Source of the DNA: Eretmocerus hayati
Lineage: Eukaryota; Arthropoda; Insecta; Hymenoptera; Aphelinidae
Length of the DNA: 64,000 nucleotides
Assembly: GCA_029851415.1 (NCBI GenBank)
Contig: CM056743.1
Span: 74,545,186 to 74,609,185 of the forward strand
Direction: 5' to 3'
Shown here: piece after piece, positions 55,712-64,000 of the stretch
How the letters are laid out: each line of letters starts with the position of its first letter
Numbering within the stretch: the first letter of the stretch is position 1
Translations under genes and position numbers: made by a program
The notes under the pieces: model-generated
Databases searched by the model: none
Told to the model about the DNA's origin: nothing
What the model saw: the letters and a program-made list of their open reading frames with translations, nothing else

Positions 55712-56339
55712 AAGTCATATTCTATGCTGGGAAAATGTTTTTCCAAATTGTGATCTTGATGTCGTCTGCTACAATGAGGGCACCCTACCCCGAAATTGTT
55801 TGTATGCGACGCGATCACACAATTTATCGGGGTTTTCGCGACGATGCGCTCTTCTTTTGGATCTGAAGATTATGATGAATGCGTCCTTTGGACGCAACTC
55901 CTCGTAAAACTTGAGATAAATCCCGAACGGCAGCGAATGCGACGTTACCGGAGTGGTTTGCGACGAGTTCTATATGGGTGGCCAGCCTGCTACGCGAGAG
56001 TCAGCGTGCTGAACGGTACGGTGGTTTGTGTACATTCGTGAGCATCAAATTCTTCTGCTACCTGCTTGCGGTCATGTCAGAATTCACGGCCCTATTTTCG
56101 AACGATTTCGAATGAAAATACTTACAAGCCTTTGGTGATTAGGTTATTGTCGTGGTTTCAGCCGACTCACGACACGTTGTACGTTTTTATCAGAAAATGT
56201 GGCCTTAGGACTATTGGTGTGGAGCTGTTGGTGGGATGTGACAGAACGACTGATGCAAATTTATGCGGTGCAACCATAGACATACGTTTGCGTTGTTGCT
56301 AAAACTTATATGTTAGATGACAAGCATCAGTCACGACGA

Positions 56340-58620
56340 GAATGTTACCAAATTCTTCCCCAAACTTTGACCAATGGAGCTGCCAGTCGAATAATCAAAG
56401 TGTCCATTTATTGAAAAAAATCAAGGTAAGAAATGATTGCTTTGGAACGCTGACACTCAACACTGGAACATCAACACTTGCTTACAAAACCTGTGATTTG
56501 TATAGCAAAGACTATATTCTTTCAGCCTCTGAGTATCCTCTCTGATCATTGTAACCATTTTATCCAAAGTTCCAGTTTCTTAATCCTAAAATGTTTGGTC
56601 AAAATGGCGCATCTGGGTCATTCTGAGAGATGAAATTAATCTTGGAATATGGAATTTGAGTTTCAACCCTGTCAGCTAAGATCCCTACATTCTAGAGGGA
56701 TGAATCCATGCTCAATGATCTGAATCCGTTGACATTTGGTCGAGTTCTAAAGTTTTTGTGACCAAAGGTTAGAAACTTATATTATAATTTCCATTCTACT
56801 CAAGATGTATTGGAACAATACAGGATATCATTGCTTTGTTGTAGCCTCAAAACCATTTCTGATCATTCTAATTATTCTATCCAAGGTTCCAGTTTTGATA
56901 TACTAGAAAACTTGGTCAAAATGGCGCATCCGGGTCAATTTGAGTGATCAAGTCAATCATGGAATATTGAATTGAAGTTCAAATCATGCCTACTAAGATC
57001 CTTGTATTCTAGAGGGGTGATTTTATATTCAATTATTTGAATCTGTTGGAATTTGGTTGAGTTCTCAAGTTTTTGCGACCTCAAGTTAGGAAGCTTGATT
57101 GTGAATTTCGTTGTACCCAGCATGAATTTGGAAAATACAGAACATAATTGTTTTTTTGGAGCCTCTAAACCATTTCTGATGATTCATGTTTTTCTATTCA
57201 AGGTTCCAATTTCAATTTTCCAAAATATCTGGTCAAAATGGCGCATCCAAGTCATTTTGAGTGATGATGTCAATTTTAGAATATTGAAAGGAAGTTTCAA
57301 CCACATTTGCCAAGATCTCTGTATATCAGAGGGATGATTTCATGTCCAGTTATCTAAATCCGTTAAAATTTGGTTGAGTTCTGAAGTTTTTGTGATCAAA
57401 AATTAGAAAGTTATATTGTAAATTTCATTGCCCTCAAGATGTATTGATGGAATACAGAGTGTGAATGTCTTATTTGGGCCTCTAGAACATTCCTGATTAT
57501 TCAGACCATTTTATTCAAAGTTTCAGTTTCAATATCCTAGAATACTTGGTCAAAATGGCGCATCCGGGTCATTTTGAGTGATAAAGTCAATCTTGGAATA
57601 TTGAATTGAAGTTTTAACCATGTCTAACAAGATCCCTGTATTTCAGAGGGATGATTTGATGTTCAGTTATCTAAATCAGTTGAAATTTGGTTGAGTTCTG
57701 AAATTTTTTGTGACCAAAAATTAGAAAGTTATATTGTAAATTTCATTGTCCCCAAGATGTATTGATGGAATACAGAGTGTGAATGTTTTATTTGGGCCTC
57801 TAGAACATTCCTGATCATTCAGACCATTTTATTCAAAGTTTCAGTTTCAATATCCTAGAATACTTGGTCGAAATGGCGCAGCCTGGTCATTTTGAGTGAT
57901 AAAGTCAATCTTGGAATATTGAATTGAAGTTTTAACCATGTCTAACAAGATCCCTGTATTCCAGAGGGATGATTTCATGTTCAGCTACTAAAATCAGTTG
58001 AAATTTGGTTGAGTTCTGAAATTTTTTGTGACCAAAAATTAGAAAGTTATATTGTAAATTTCAATGTCATCAAGATGTATTGATGGAATACAGAGTGTGA
58101 TAGTTTTGTTTGGGCCTCTAAAACATTCCTGGTCATTCAGACCATTTTATTCAAAGTTTCAGTTTCAATATCCTAGAATACTTGGTCAAAATGGCGCATC
58201 CAGGTCATTTTGAGTGATGAAGTCAATCTTGGAATATTGAGTGGAAGTTTCAACCACGTCTGCCAAGATCCCTGTATTTCAGAGGGATCATTTCATGTTC
58301 AGTTATCTGAATTAGTTGAGATTTGGTTGAGTTCTGAAATTTTTGTGACCAAAATTTAGAAAGTTATATTGTAAATTTCATTGTCATCATGATGTATTGA
58401 TGGAATACAGAGTGTGATAGTTTTGTTTGGGCCTCTAAAAGCATTCCTGATCATTCTGACCATTTCATTCAAAGTTTCAGTTTCAATATCCTAGAATATT
58501 TGGTCAAAATGGCGTATCCGGGTCATTTTGAGAGATAAAGTCAATCTTGGAATATTGAATTGAATTTGAAATTATGTCTGCTAAGATCCCTATATCTCAG
58601 AGGGATGAGTCCATGTTCAA
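56340..58620. repeat. Satellite array, 317-bp unit, seven copies
   Basis: The marker GGTCAAAATGGCGCATCCGG recurs at about 56597, 56914, 57231, 57548, 57866, 58194 and 58502, giving a period near 317 bp. Central copies (57.5-58.2 kb) are most alike; the outer copies have diverged, as in unequal-crossover arrays. Each unit carries CAGAGGGATGA, ATGTATTGATGGAATACAGA and TTCAGTTTCAATATCCTAGA. Open frames inside are artefacts. Confidence 0.9.
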
Positions 58621-58859
58621 ATTTGGGGTTCGGTTGAGAATTGATGAGTTTGTGTAACTATTTTCATGATCTGAAACTGACGTATTGAACACAAAGTTTC
58701 ATAACTGCACGAAAGATTGGTTATTCCATGAACAGAATTTTTTGAGATTCCTGGTCTTTGGGAGTCAGTCTCAAACCCATCAGGATATCTGAATGATTTG
58801 AAAACAAATCCACTGCACTCATACATTCTGCCTGTAACCTAGAAATACAGGCCAATGAA

Positions 58860-59430
58860 ACCGAGTCTATTCATGAGAGTTCAGGATACTTTTTGATGTT
58901 GAGCCATCGCTAAGCAAGACTACAGTTTGAGAGTCTTGATTCATTATCTCCATTCAGCCGCATACATGCACATGGATGTTGTATTGCATGTATGCACCTT
59001 ATCATAAATATGTGTTATCAGAGATTCTTTCACATACATACATATACATACATCTGCAAATACACAGATTCAACAGGAAGAAGTATATACGTGGCCACCC
59101 CCGCTGATCACGCAAGTTTGAAATCTCAGAGACTTGGTGACATCAGGGGTGCCACCATGTCACTAGGGCCGATTCAATATGGCGCGGCCCTATCCCCTCG
59201 CCTTAATGTTAACCTTTTTCAACCACTTCTCAAGTTTATCTCCAATGAGGAATCTTTTTCATTTATCAGCATTCGAACTTCGACTCGAATAGTTTGCGAC
59301 AAGCTCTCATCAGCTCACTAACATGCTTCATCTCCTTTTTGCTATGAAATTGGACAGAATAAAGAAGCAATATTAGACTCGAGTTTATGTCCATGAGCAT
59401 ACTTGCTCTTTCTATCAAGTTTATGAGCAA
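58860..59430. other. Non-coding stretch between satellite and element
   Basis: It contains an (ACAT)n-like microsatellite at about 59035-59060 and the inverted 32-bp partner of the 55.56-kb sequence. No gene is called. Confidence 0.45.
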
Positions 59431-59439
59431 AAATATGAT

Positions 59440-59874
59440 TTACCTCGTTTTGATCGTGATACTCGATGATTTTTCAATGTTATACGTCTCTCGTTCCTCA
59501 TCCTCATACTTGGAAGTATAGTCATCCTCCTCCTCTTCGTTGGAACCAGCGCTGTCGGTCATAGATCCCCTCGGTGATTGCGTTGGTGGTGTAGGAATAT
59601 CCGAGAACGACAATCTCCTCTTTCTGGATACTGTGTTGGTGTTGGGTGCGCTCACGTTTGTTATGGGCAGAACATGGGCGAGTGATGGTGGTAATGATCC
59701 TTGATTTTGCGTTGATTCGAGGTTTATGAAATTTTGGTCTTTTGAAGACATAGCCATACTGCTGCCTTCATTGCCTTGCGAAAAATGTGACAAAGGCACG
59801 GCCAGTGGACAGGGTGGTATATATGTTTTTATATCACCACCTGTCGCCGCAGGAATCCAACAACCCGAATCCAT
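59440..59874 (-). CDS. Small disordered protein of the second virus-like element
   Basis: 144 aa, Ser/Thr/Pro-rich, with a basic SRKRRLSFSDIPTPPTQSPR patch (a possible nuclear localisation or phosphorylation segment) followed by acidic NEEEEDDYTSKYEDEERE. It starts 5 bp after the stop of the upstream 141-aa gene on the same strand, a virus-like compact arrangement. Function unknown. Confidence 0.5.
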   Translation of the reverse strand: MDSGCWIPAATGGDIKTYIPPCPLAVPLSHFSQGNEGSSMAMSSKDQNFINLESTQNQGSLPPSLAHVLPITNVSAPNTNTVSRKRRLSFSDIPTPPTQSPRGSMTDSAGSNEEEEDDYTSKYEDEERETYNIEKSSSITIKTR

Positions 59875-59878
59875 AACT

Positions 59879-60304
59879 TTATTCTTGCTTTGGCGATGTT
59901 CCTGGATCGATAGTCACTCGCTCTTCTCCTTCTTCTCCCCCCTCCTCCTCCTTCTCACTATCACTCGATTCAGATTCCTCGTCTACAGTGTCGTAGAACT
60001 TGATTCTATTATATTTCCCGATCGGACTGTATCTACAATGCGTTGTGCCACCTTTCTTATTGAGCTTACGCAAGTAATGTTCTTTATCTTCGGATATCGA
60101 TTCTAAAGGACACTTGGGCGCGTACACTGTAAATTTCTCCTTTTTTTTACTAGTCGGATCGCACAGGGTTAGGGCGAGACTATCGCCCCAGCCACTATCA
60201 ATGATCTTCCCCTGAAGAACGCGATATCGAATTTTTGTGCTAAGGGTATTGAGTTTTACCGTGGGCGCGAATTTACCCGCCCGATTCACTCTTTGCCACG
60301 ACAT
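59879..60304 (-). CDS. 141-aa protein, possibly an OB-fold ssDNA-binding protein
   Basis: The N-terminal about 95 residues are beta-rich (TKIRYRVLQGKIIDSGWGDS, LALTLCDP, KFTVYAPKCPLESI), in the style of an OB fold. The C-terminus is a strongly acidic EESESSDSEKEEEGGEEGEE tail, as in many ssDNA-binding proteins. Similar small OB-like proteins occur in Polinton-type insect elements. The assignment is by pattern only. It is located between the integrase and the disordered 144-aa gene, on the same strand. Confidence 0.4.
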   Translation of the reverse strand: MSWQRVNRAGKFAPTVKLNTLSTKIRYRVLQGKIIDSGWGDSLALTLCDPTSKKKEKFTVYAPKCPLESISEDKEHYLRKLNKKGGTTHCRYSPIGKYNRIKFYDTVDEESESSDSEKEEEGGEEGEERVTIDPGTSPKQE

Positions 60305-60741
60305 CGCGATTTATGTGAAAGGTATTCTCGCGATCTTATATATGAACAAGGTGACACTGGTCAGTGGGGAGAATCTGATCAGATCATAAGGTGGGGGATG
60401 ATCGACGTCCTGGGATGCTTTGTGACGTGCTAACGCTTTATATTTTGCAATGTAAAACAATCACTCAGACTTGCACATAATTTCCAAGCTCGGATATTCA
60501 AATTCGACAGAAGGATGCATCCGTGCACATCTTTTCTGTTGGGAATAATCACATGCTCGATGAGACGCATTGGCCCCAATGTATTATTTTACTTGCTGAA
60601 TGGGAGCGTTGCACATTTTTTCTTCTCCTGGGTAGGATAATGTATTTCATTTGTGTCGAGCAAGGAAAAATTATATGAAAATGGATTGACAAATCATTGG
60701 ATACGAAAATTTATGCAGTCAAAATTTGATGCATGTGATAT

Positions 60742-61698
60742 TTAGATTAGATTCGTTTTACTAACCCAAGAATTTTGAGTTTCCGATAAACCGAGCCATT
60801 TGACGAGATATTGATCCCCCTTCTGTTTTAAGATCTTCTCGACAAGATACACGCTCGGATCTTTTACGTGAGCCAATTCTTGCTGATAGAATGCTCCTGC
60901 TATTCGCTCATCATCGCTATCTTGAAGTAAATAAGTCACAGGATCTGTATCTTGAACTCTAACTATCTTGAATATTTCTGTGCCCCAACGGCCTGTGTAA
61001 GATTTATCGAATACTGATTTATTTTTGGATACTCTCACATCATCACCTACTTTGAATTTGTGCTTCCCAGCGGTATTTCTTCGACAATACACTGTTGACA
61101 GGAGCTTTGAGATGATATTTTTCTGTTCCCGAGATTTTTCCCAGACCTTGACGGGTTCCATACCAATAGTTCGATGAATTGTATGGTAATTATATTCGTC
61201 CAGCAAGCCTGGTAGTACATCGATCCATTTGTAAGAACCACGTAGGGCAAAAACTTTGAACAATTTTTCCTTCAAAGTCCTAATCATTCTCTCCGCGATA
61301 CACGCCTTAGTCACACTGTACGTGTAATAAAAGTTGATACTGTGTTTCTCGACAAGAGCCAGGAAAGTCTGGTTGTGGAATTCTCGGCCTTTGTCGGCTT
61401 GCAAATTCTTGGGCACGTGATTTGCTCTTTTGAGAATATTTTCGAAGGCTCTCGTAACATCTGGACCAGACTTGCTTTTTACAGCTTCCCCCCAAGAGAA
61501 TTTGGAGAATGCGTCTACAACAACCAGTATATATTTGTAATTCTTATTGAGTTTTGCATACTGTATCATGACCGCCAGATCCATGTGCCACAAGTCATTA
61601 ACATTCCTTACTTCGACTCGTCGACGAGAATAATTGAGTAGAGCTGGCGCATATAATTCTCGAACAAGTTGGATCTTCTCCCGACTGTATTTATTCAT
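60742..61698 (-). CDS. Integrase with C-terminal chromodomain (Polinton/Maverick type)
   Basis: 318 aa, intact; it catalyses insertion of element DNA into the genome. The RNase H-like core has the DDE triad: D40 in LWHMDL, D102 in QADKGREF and E136 in CIAERMIR, with 33 residues between the last two. A linker with SH3-like KFKVGDDVRVSK and YTGRWGTEIFKIVRV follows. A chromodomain occupies about 283-318 (YLVEKILKQKGDQYLVKWLG, NSWVSKTNLI); such domains can direct insertion to marked chromatin. The start MNKYSREKI follows the coiled-coil gene closely. All catalytic residues are present, unlike in the copy at 34 kb. Confidence 0.88.
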   Translation of the reverse strand: MNKYSREKIQLVRELYAPALLNYSRRRVEVRNVNDLWHMDLAVMIQYAKLNKNYKYILVVVDAFSKFSWGEAVKSKSGPDVTRAFENILKRANHVPKNLQADKGREFHNQTFLALVEKHSINFYYTYSVTKACIAERMIRTLKEKLFKVFALRGSYKWIDVLPGLLDEYNYHTIHRTIGMEPVKVWEKSREQKNIISKLLSTVYCRRNTAGKHKFKVGDDVRVSKNKSVFDKSYTGRWGTEIFKIVRVQDTDPVTYLLQDSDDERIAGAFYQQELAHVKDPSVYLVEKILKQKGDQYLVKWLGLSETQNSWVSKTNLI

Positions 61699-61704
61699 TT
61701 TTTT

Positions 61705-61998
61705 TCAGCTCTCGATTCTGCCACTGTTGTAACTCGAGTATAATCGCTTGATTTTCTTTGAGCTGTTGCATCGCTATTTGAATACCATTTCTCAGATTCG
61801 TATACCTTTTTTCATGATCCGAGTCTCTCTCTCTCGAAAGTTTGCATCAGTCTCGCTCACAAAATTTTGGAATCTATCTCGCAAACTATTCACCTCCACT
61901 TCGATTTCTCCGAGTTCCAATCTCTGATTCGTCAAAGCTGTCTCGTTGAAAATCCCAACACCCGCCCCTGTGGACCTTCCAAACTTATCTATATTCAT
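61705..61998 (-). pseudogene. Small coiled-coil protein of the second element, one frameshift
   Basis: The likely start is the ATG at 61998 (MNIDKFGRSTGAGVGIFNE); upstream in-frame residues look non-coding. Coiled-coil heptads follow (LGEIEVEVNSLRDRFQNFV). After an A6 run at about 61807-61812 the frame stops at 61792. The next frame continues with LRNGIQIAMQQLKENQAIIL to just before the integrase ATG. A one-base change in the A-run, or programmed slippage there, would explain this. It is the positional counterpart of the 33621-34019 gene. Confidence 0.5.
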
Positions 61999-62121
61999 CG
62001 TGTTACTGACATTAATCGGATGAGTTTCGTCTTTTATACCCACCTCGTGAGATTGGTAGAATGTGATAAAAAAAGTGGGGGTTTCAATCCATAAAGTACA
62101 CATATCTCTCTTTTGAGTGAT

Positions 62122-62814
62122 TTATTGAACTGCCTTTGACACCATATTATACTTAAGATATGCCATAAACGGTACACCTCTCAAAGCACACTTGTATTGA
62201 GTGTTATCATGATAAGGGCAATCTGAATATTCGTAATCGTCGCTATAATAATCCATCAAGGTAAAATCACGCTCGGTGTATATATTCCTCATAATAAACT
62301 TTGGGTTATTCACATAGAATATTGGCAGAATAGTCTGTAGCCAGCGCTTTTTTTCTTCTGAAGAGACGTAAACGCATGTTGCTCTATTTGTTAACCAAGC
62401 CTCTTCACAGATTCTTCCAATCAGTTTATTTCTCGAGAACCAAGGTTTATTTCCTTTGCTCCATTTCAAATTATGCTCATAATTGGTTGCGTATCGCGCC
62501 CTCCGAGAATCCCTCCATGACAAGTCTGCGAATTTGAAAGGTGGATCGAATAAATAGTGAGCCAATCCAGTTTCATCTCCATCACGATAGCGAGCATAAT
62601 TGAGTATAGCAGCTTCCTTCACTATGAAAGTTTTGCCACCGACGACAAATCCCTCGAAATCGATGAAAATGATGTTTAGTTCGATGTCAATCTGTTGATC
62701 TGTGTGTGCTATAAATAGCGGGGATTCTGGGTTGCCAAACCGATCGAGAGATATCTCGTTCCCTTCTTCTTCTTCTGATTCCTCTCCTTCTTCATGCTCC
62801 TGAATGATACAAAT
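62122..62814 (-). CDS. Nuclease-like protein of the second virus-like element, start unclear
   Basis: The frame is open from 62814 to 62122 (about 230 codons). The upstream part holds IFIDFEGFVVGGKTFIVKEA, a D-x-E strand like the first motif of RNase H-fold (DEDD) exonucleases. Later come LFDPPFKFADLSW and a CPYHDNTQYKC motif that could bind metal. No ATG is in frame before the conserved part. The only nearby ATG (62796) is in another frame just before an AGAAGAAGAAGAAGGG tract. It directly follows the capsid gene (stop at 62825). The nuclease role is inferred. Confidence 0.5.
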   Translation of the reverse strand: MCIIQEHEEGEESEEEEGNEISLDRFGNPESPLFIAHTDQQIDIELNIIFIDFEGFVVGGKTFIVKEAAILNYARYRDGDETGLAHYLFDPPFKFADLSWRDSRRARYATNYEHNLKWSKGNKPWFSRNKLIGRICEEAWLTNRATCVYVSSEEKKRWLQTILPIFYVNNPKFIMRNIYTERDFTLMDYYSDDYEYSDCPYHDNTQYKCALRGVPFMAYLKYNMVSKAVQ

Positions 62815-62824
62815 TCAGACCGAT

Positions 62825-63994
62825 TCAAATTACTTTGTGCACAATATTGGTCATCGGACTATACTCTATGATTTTATCGTATAGAATCAAGCAGTAAGCG
62901 CATGTATCCTTGGGTATATTCCCAGTGCAATTAAATTCCAATCGAATATCTACTACAGCATTCTTGAGGGACTCGACCTGGCGCGAGCAATCAATCACGA
63001 CGAAGGGATAATTTCTCTCGAAATCGTTCCTTTTGAATAAGATCACATCATCCGCGGTCTTATAGAAAGATCTCCGGAATGATTTGTACATCTGGTATAG
63101 AAGAGAAGTATTTTTTCCCGATGTCCAATCGATATTCATCGATTCGTATGGGTAGATTTCCGAATTCAAAAAAAGTTCCACGTTTGAAATTTTGCAATGG
63201 TCAAAGCGCATTGCGTACGATTTTTTATTATTCCTGCGCAGAGTCTGTAGAGCCAGTATCACGTATCTCGGTTTCTCCAACTGATTTGTGGATTTTACTG
63301 CCCACACTTGCTTGTCAGTCTCTTGCAACATTGGACACTCGATCAAGTCCCAAGATCTAAAGTGAATCGGTACAAACGCATTTCTTTCCACAATTTTAAG
63401 CATATTTAATTTGACTATATCATTAAGAATGACATGTGGAACACACCACTGTACTCGAGTCAACTTCACGACAGGATTGCAATTGTCTTTTGTGACAACA
63501 AAACAATTATTGTCCGATTTGGCTCTAATCATGATCAATCCATGCTTCGCGTGGATGATTATTTTCCTGTAATCTTCGCAAAACCCCAAGAGTCTGTGCA
63601 AAGGTAGGCAAAAATTGAACTCGTGACCCGGATCTATGGTCAAATTATTCGAATCCCACCCTTCACTCGACGCAGAAGCTTCTTCTTGAGGTGATAGTGA
63701 CAAGTAATACTTGAGAGTTGACGTTATACCAACATTTTTTATTCCATCAATTTCTACGCCATCGAGTTCATAGCGGATTTCGTCGAATAAATACGAGACA
63801 AAATTATTGACAGCCACAATGTGGTCTTCATTTTCGAAATCTATTGTGCCTTCGATGTAAAGATAGCTTTGACTTGGCAATAAGTATAAATCGTTTGAAT
63901 TTATAACGATCCTGATTTCGTCATTCAAATTCAGATTCATCAAATTGTAAGGTGAATAGAATCTTACGTCTCTCTTTGTGATGCTCTCATCCAT
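62825..63994 (-). CDS. Double jelly-roll capsid-like protein (complete)
   Basis: 389 aa from an ATG at 63994 (MDESITKRDVRFYSPYN) to a stop at 62825. It has the beta-rich layout of a double jelly-roll capsid protein. The first barrel starts NDEIRIVINSNDLYLLPSQS and YLYIEGTI and includes LLGFCEDYRKIIIHAKHG. The second includes FRSWDLIECPML, QLEKPRYVILA, LNSEIYPYESM, PFVVIDCSRQ and AYCLILYDKIIEY. Polinton and adintovirus capsid proteins share the fold but are usually longer. It forms the virion shell if the element still makes particles. No frameshift or stop is seen. The adjacent genes run the same way, and the element continues beyond the window. Confidence 0.75.
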   Translation of the reverse strand: MDESITKRDVRFYSPYNLMNLNLNDEIRIVINSNDLYLLPSQSYLYIEGTIDFENEDHIVAVNNFVSYLFDEIRYELDGVEIDGIKNVGITSTLKYYLSLSPQEEASASSEGWDSNNLTIDPGHEFNFCLPLHRLLGFCEDYRKIIIHAKHGLIMIRAKSDNNCFVVTKDNCNPVVKLTRVQWCVPHVILNDIVKLNMLKIVERNAFVPIHFRSWDLIECPMLQETDKQVWAVKSTNQLEKPRYVILALQTLRRNNKKSYAMRFDHCKISNVELFLNSEIYPYESMNIDWTSGKNTSLLYQMYKSFRRSFYKTADDVILFKRNDFERNYPFVVIDCSRQVESLKNAVVDIRLEFNCTGNIPKDTCAYCLILYDKIIEYSPMTNIVHKVI

Positions 63995-64000
63995 TTGAGG

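Noticed and set aside
56340..58620. CRISPR-like array
   Set aside because: The units are 317 bp, contiguous and diverged; there are no short repeats with unique spacers, and the DNA is eukaryotic.

Overview
The window is insect nuclear DNA. It is AT-rich and gene-poor, has GT-AG introns, and is crowded with mobile elements. The best host marker is the 3' end of a Moesin (ERM family) gene at 13.16-13.61 kb, whose C-terminus is of the insect type. The species cannot be named from the sequence. The first 13 kb could be Moesin intron filled with repeats, but the upstream Moesin exons were not found.

Layout. 0-13 kb: large inverted-repeat (foldback) elements at 1.9-3.1, 6.2-10.1 and 10.3-11.4 kb, tandem repeats of about 152 and 317 bp, and two 454-bp GC-rich retro-insertions with 15-16 bp target duplications. 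13.2-13.6 kb: Moesin 3' exons. 13.6-22 kb: mostly anonymous DNA, with an old foldback and a head-to-head pair of beta-tubulin exon-1 fragments. 22.2-34.9 kb: a decayed virus-like mobile element. Minus-strand capsid-type genes (double jelly-roll capsid, a minor-capsid candidate, a basic core-like fragment) lie on the left; plus-strand genes (packaging ATPase, two family proteins, integrase with chromodomain) lie on the right. Several transposons have split it. 34.9-37.2 kb: minisatellites and a near-perfect palindrome. 37.2-46.2 kb: a Helitron of the OTU-Rep-helicase type with RPA-like and C2H2 companions, interrupted by a 2.06-kb palindrome. 46-52 kb: foldback MITEs in otherwise anonymous DNA. 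52.9-53.7 kb: an unrecognised three-exon gene. 55.1-59.2 kb: an unknown ORF and a seven-copy 317-bp satellite. 59.4-64 kb: a second, much better preserved virus-like element (capsid, nuclease-like ORF, coiled-coil protein, integrase and two small proteins) that runs off the right edge.

The most notable content is the pair of Polinton/Maverick-like elements. They combine a short double jelly-roll capsid protein (about 390 aa), a HerA/FtsK-type packaging ATPase and a retroviral-type integrase ending in a chromodomain. No DNA polymerase B is visible in the window. The nested insertions in the left copy allow a relative chronology: capsid gene, then a TA-targeting foldback, then a TTAA-targeting element.

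All homology statements rest on motif recognition by eye; no database search or alignment program was run.
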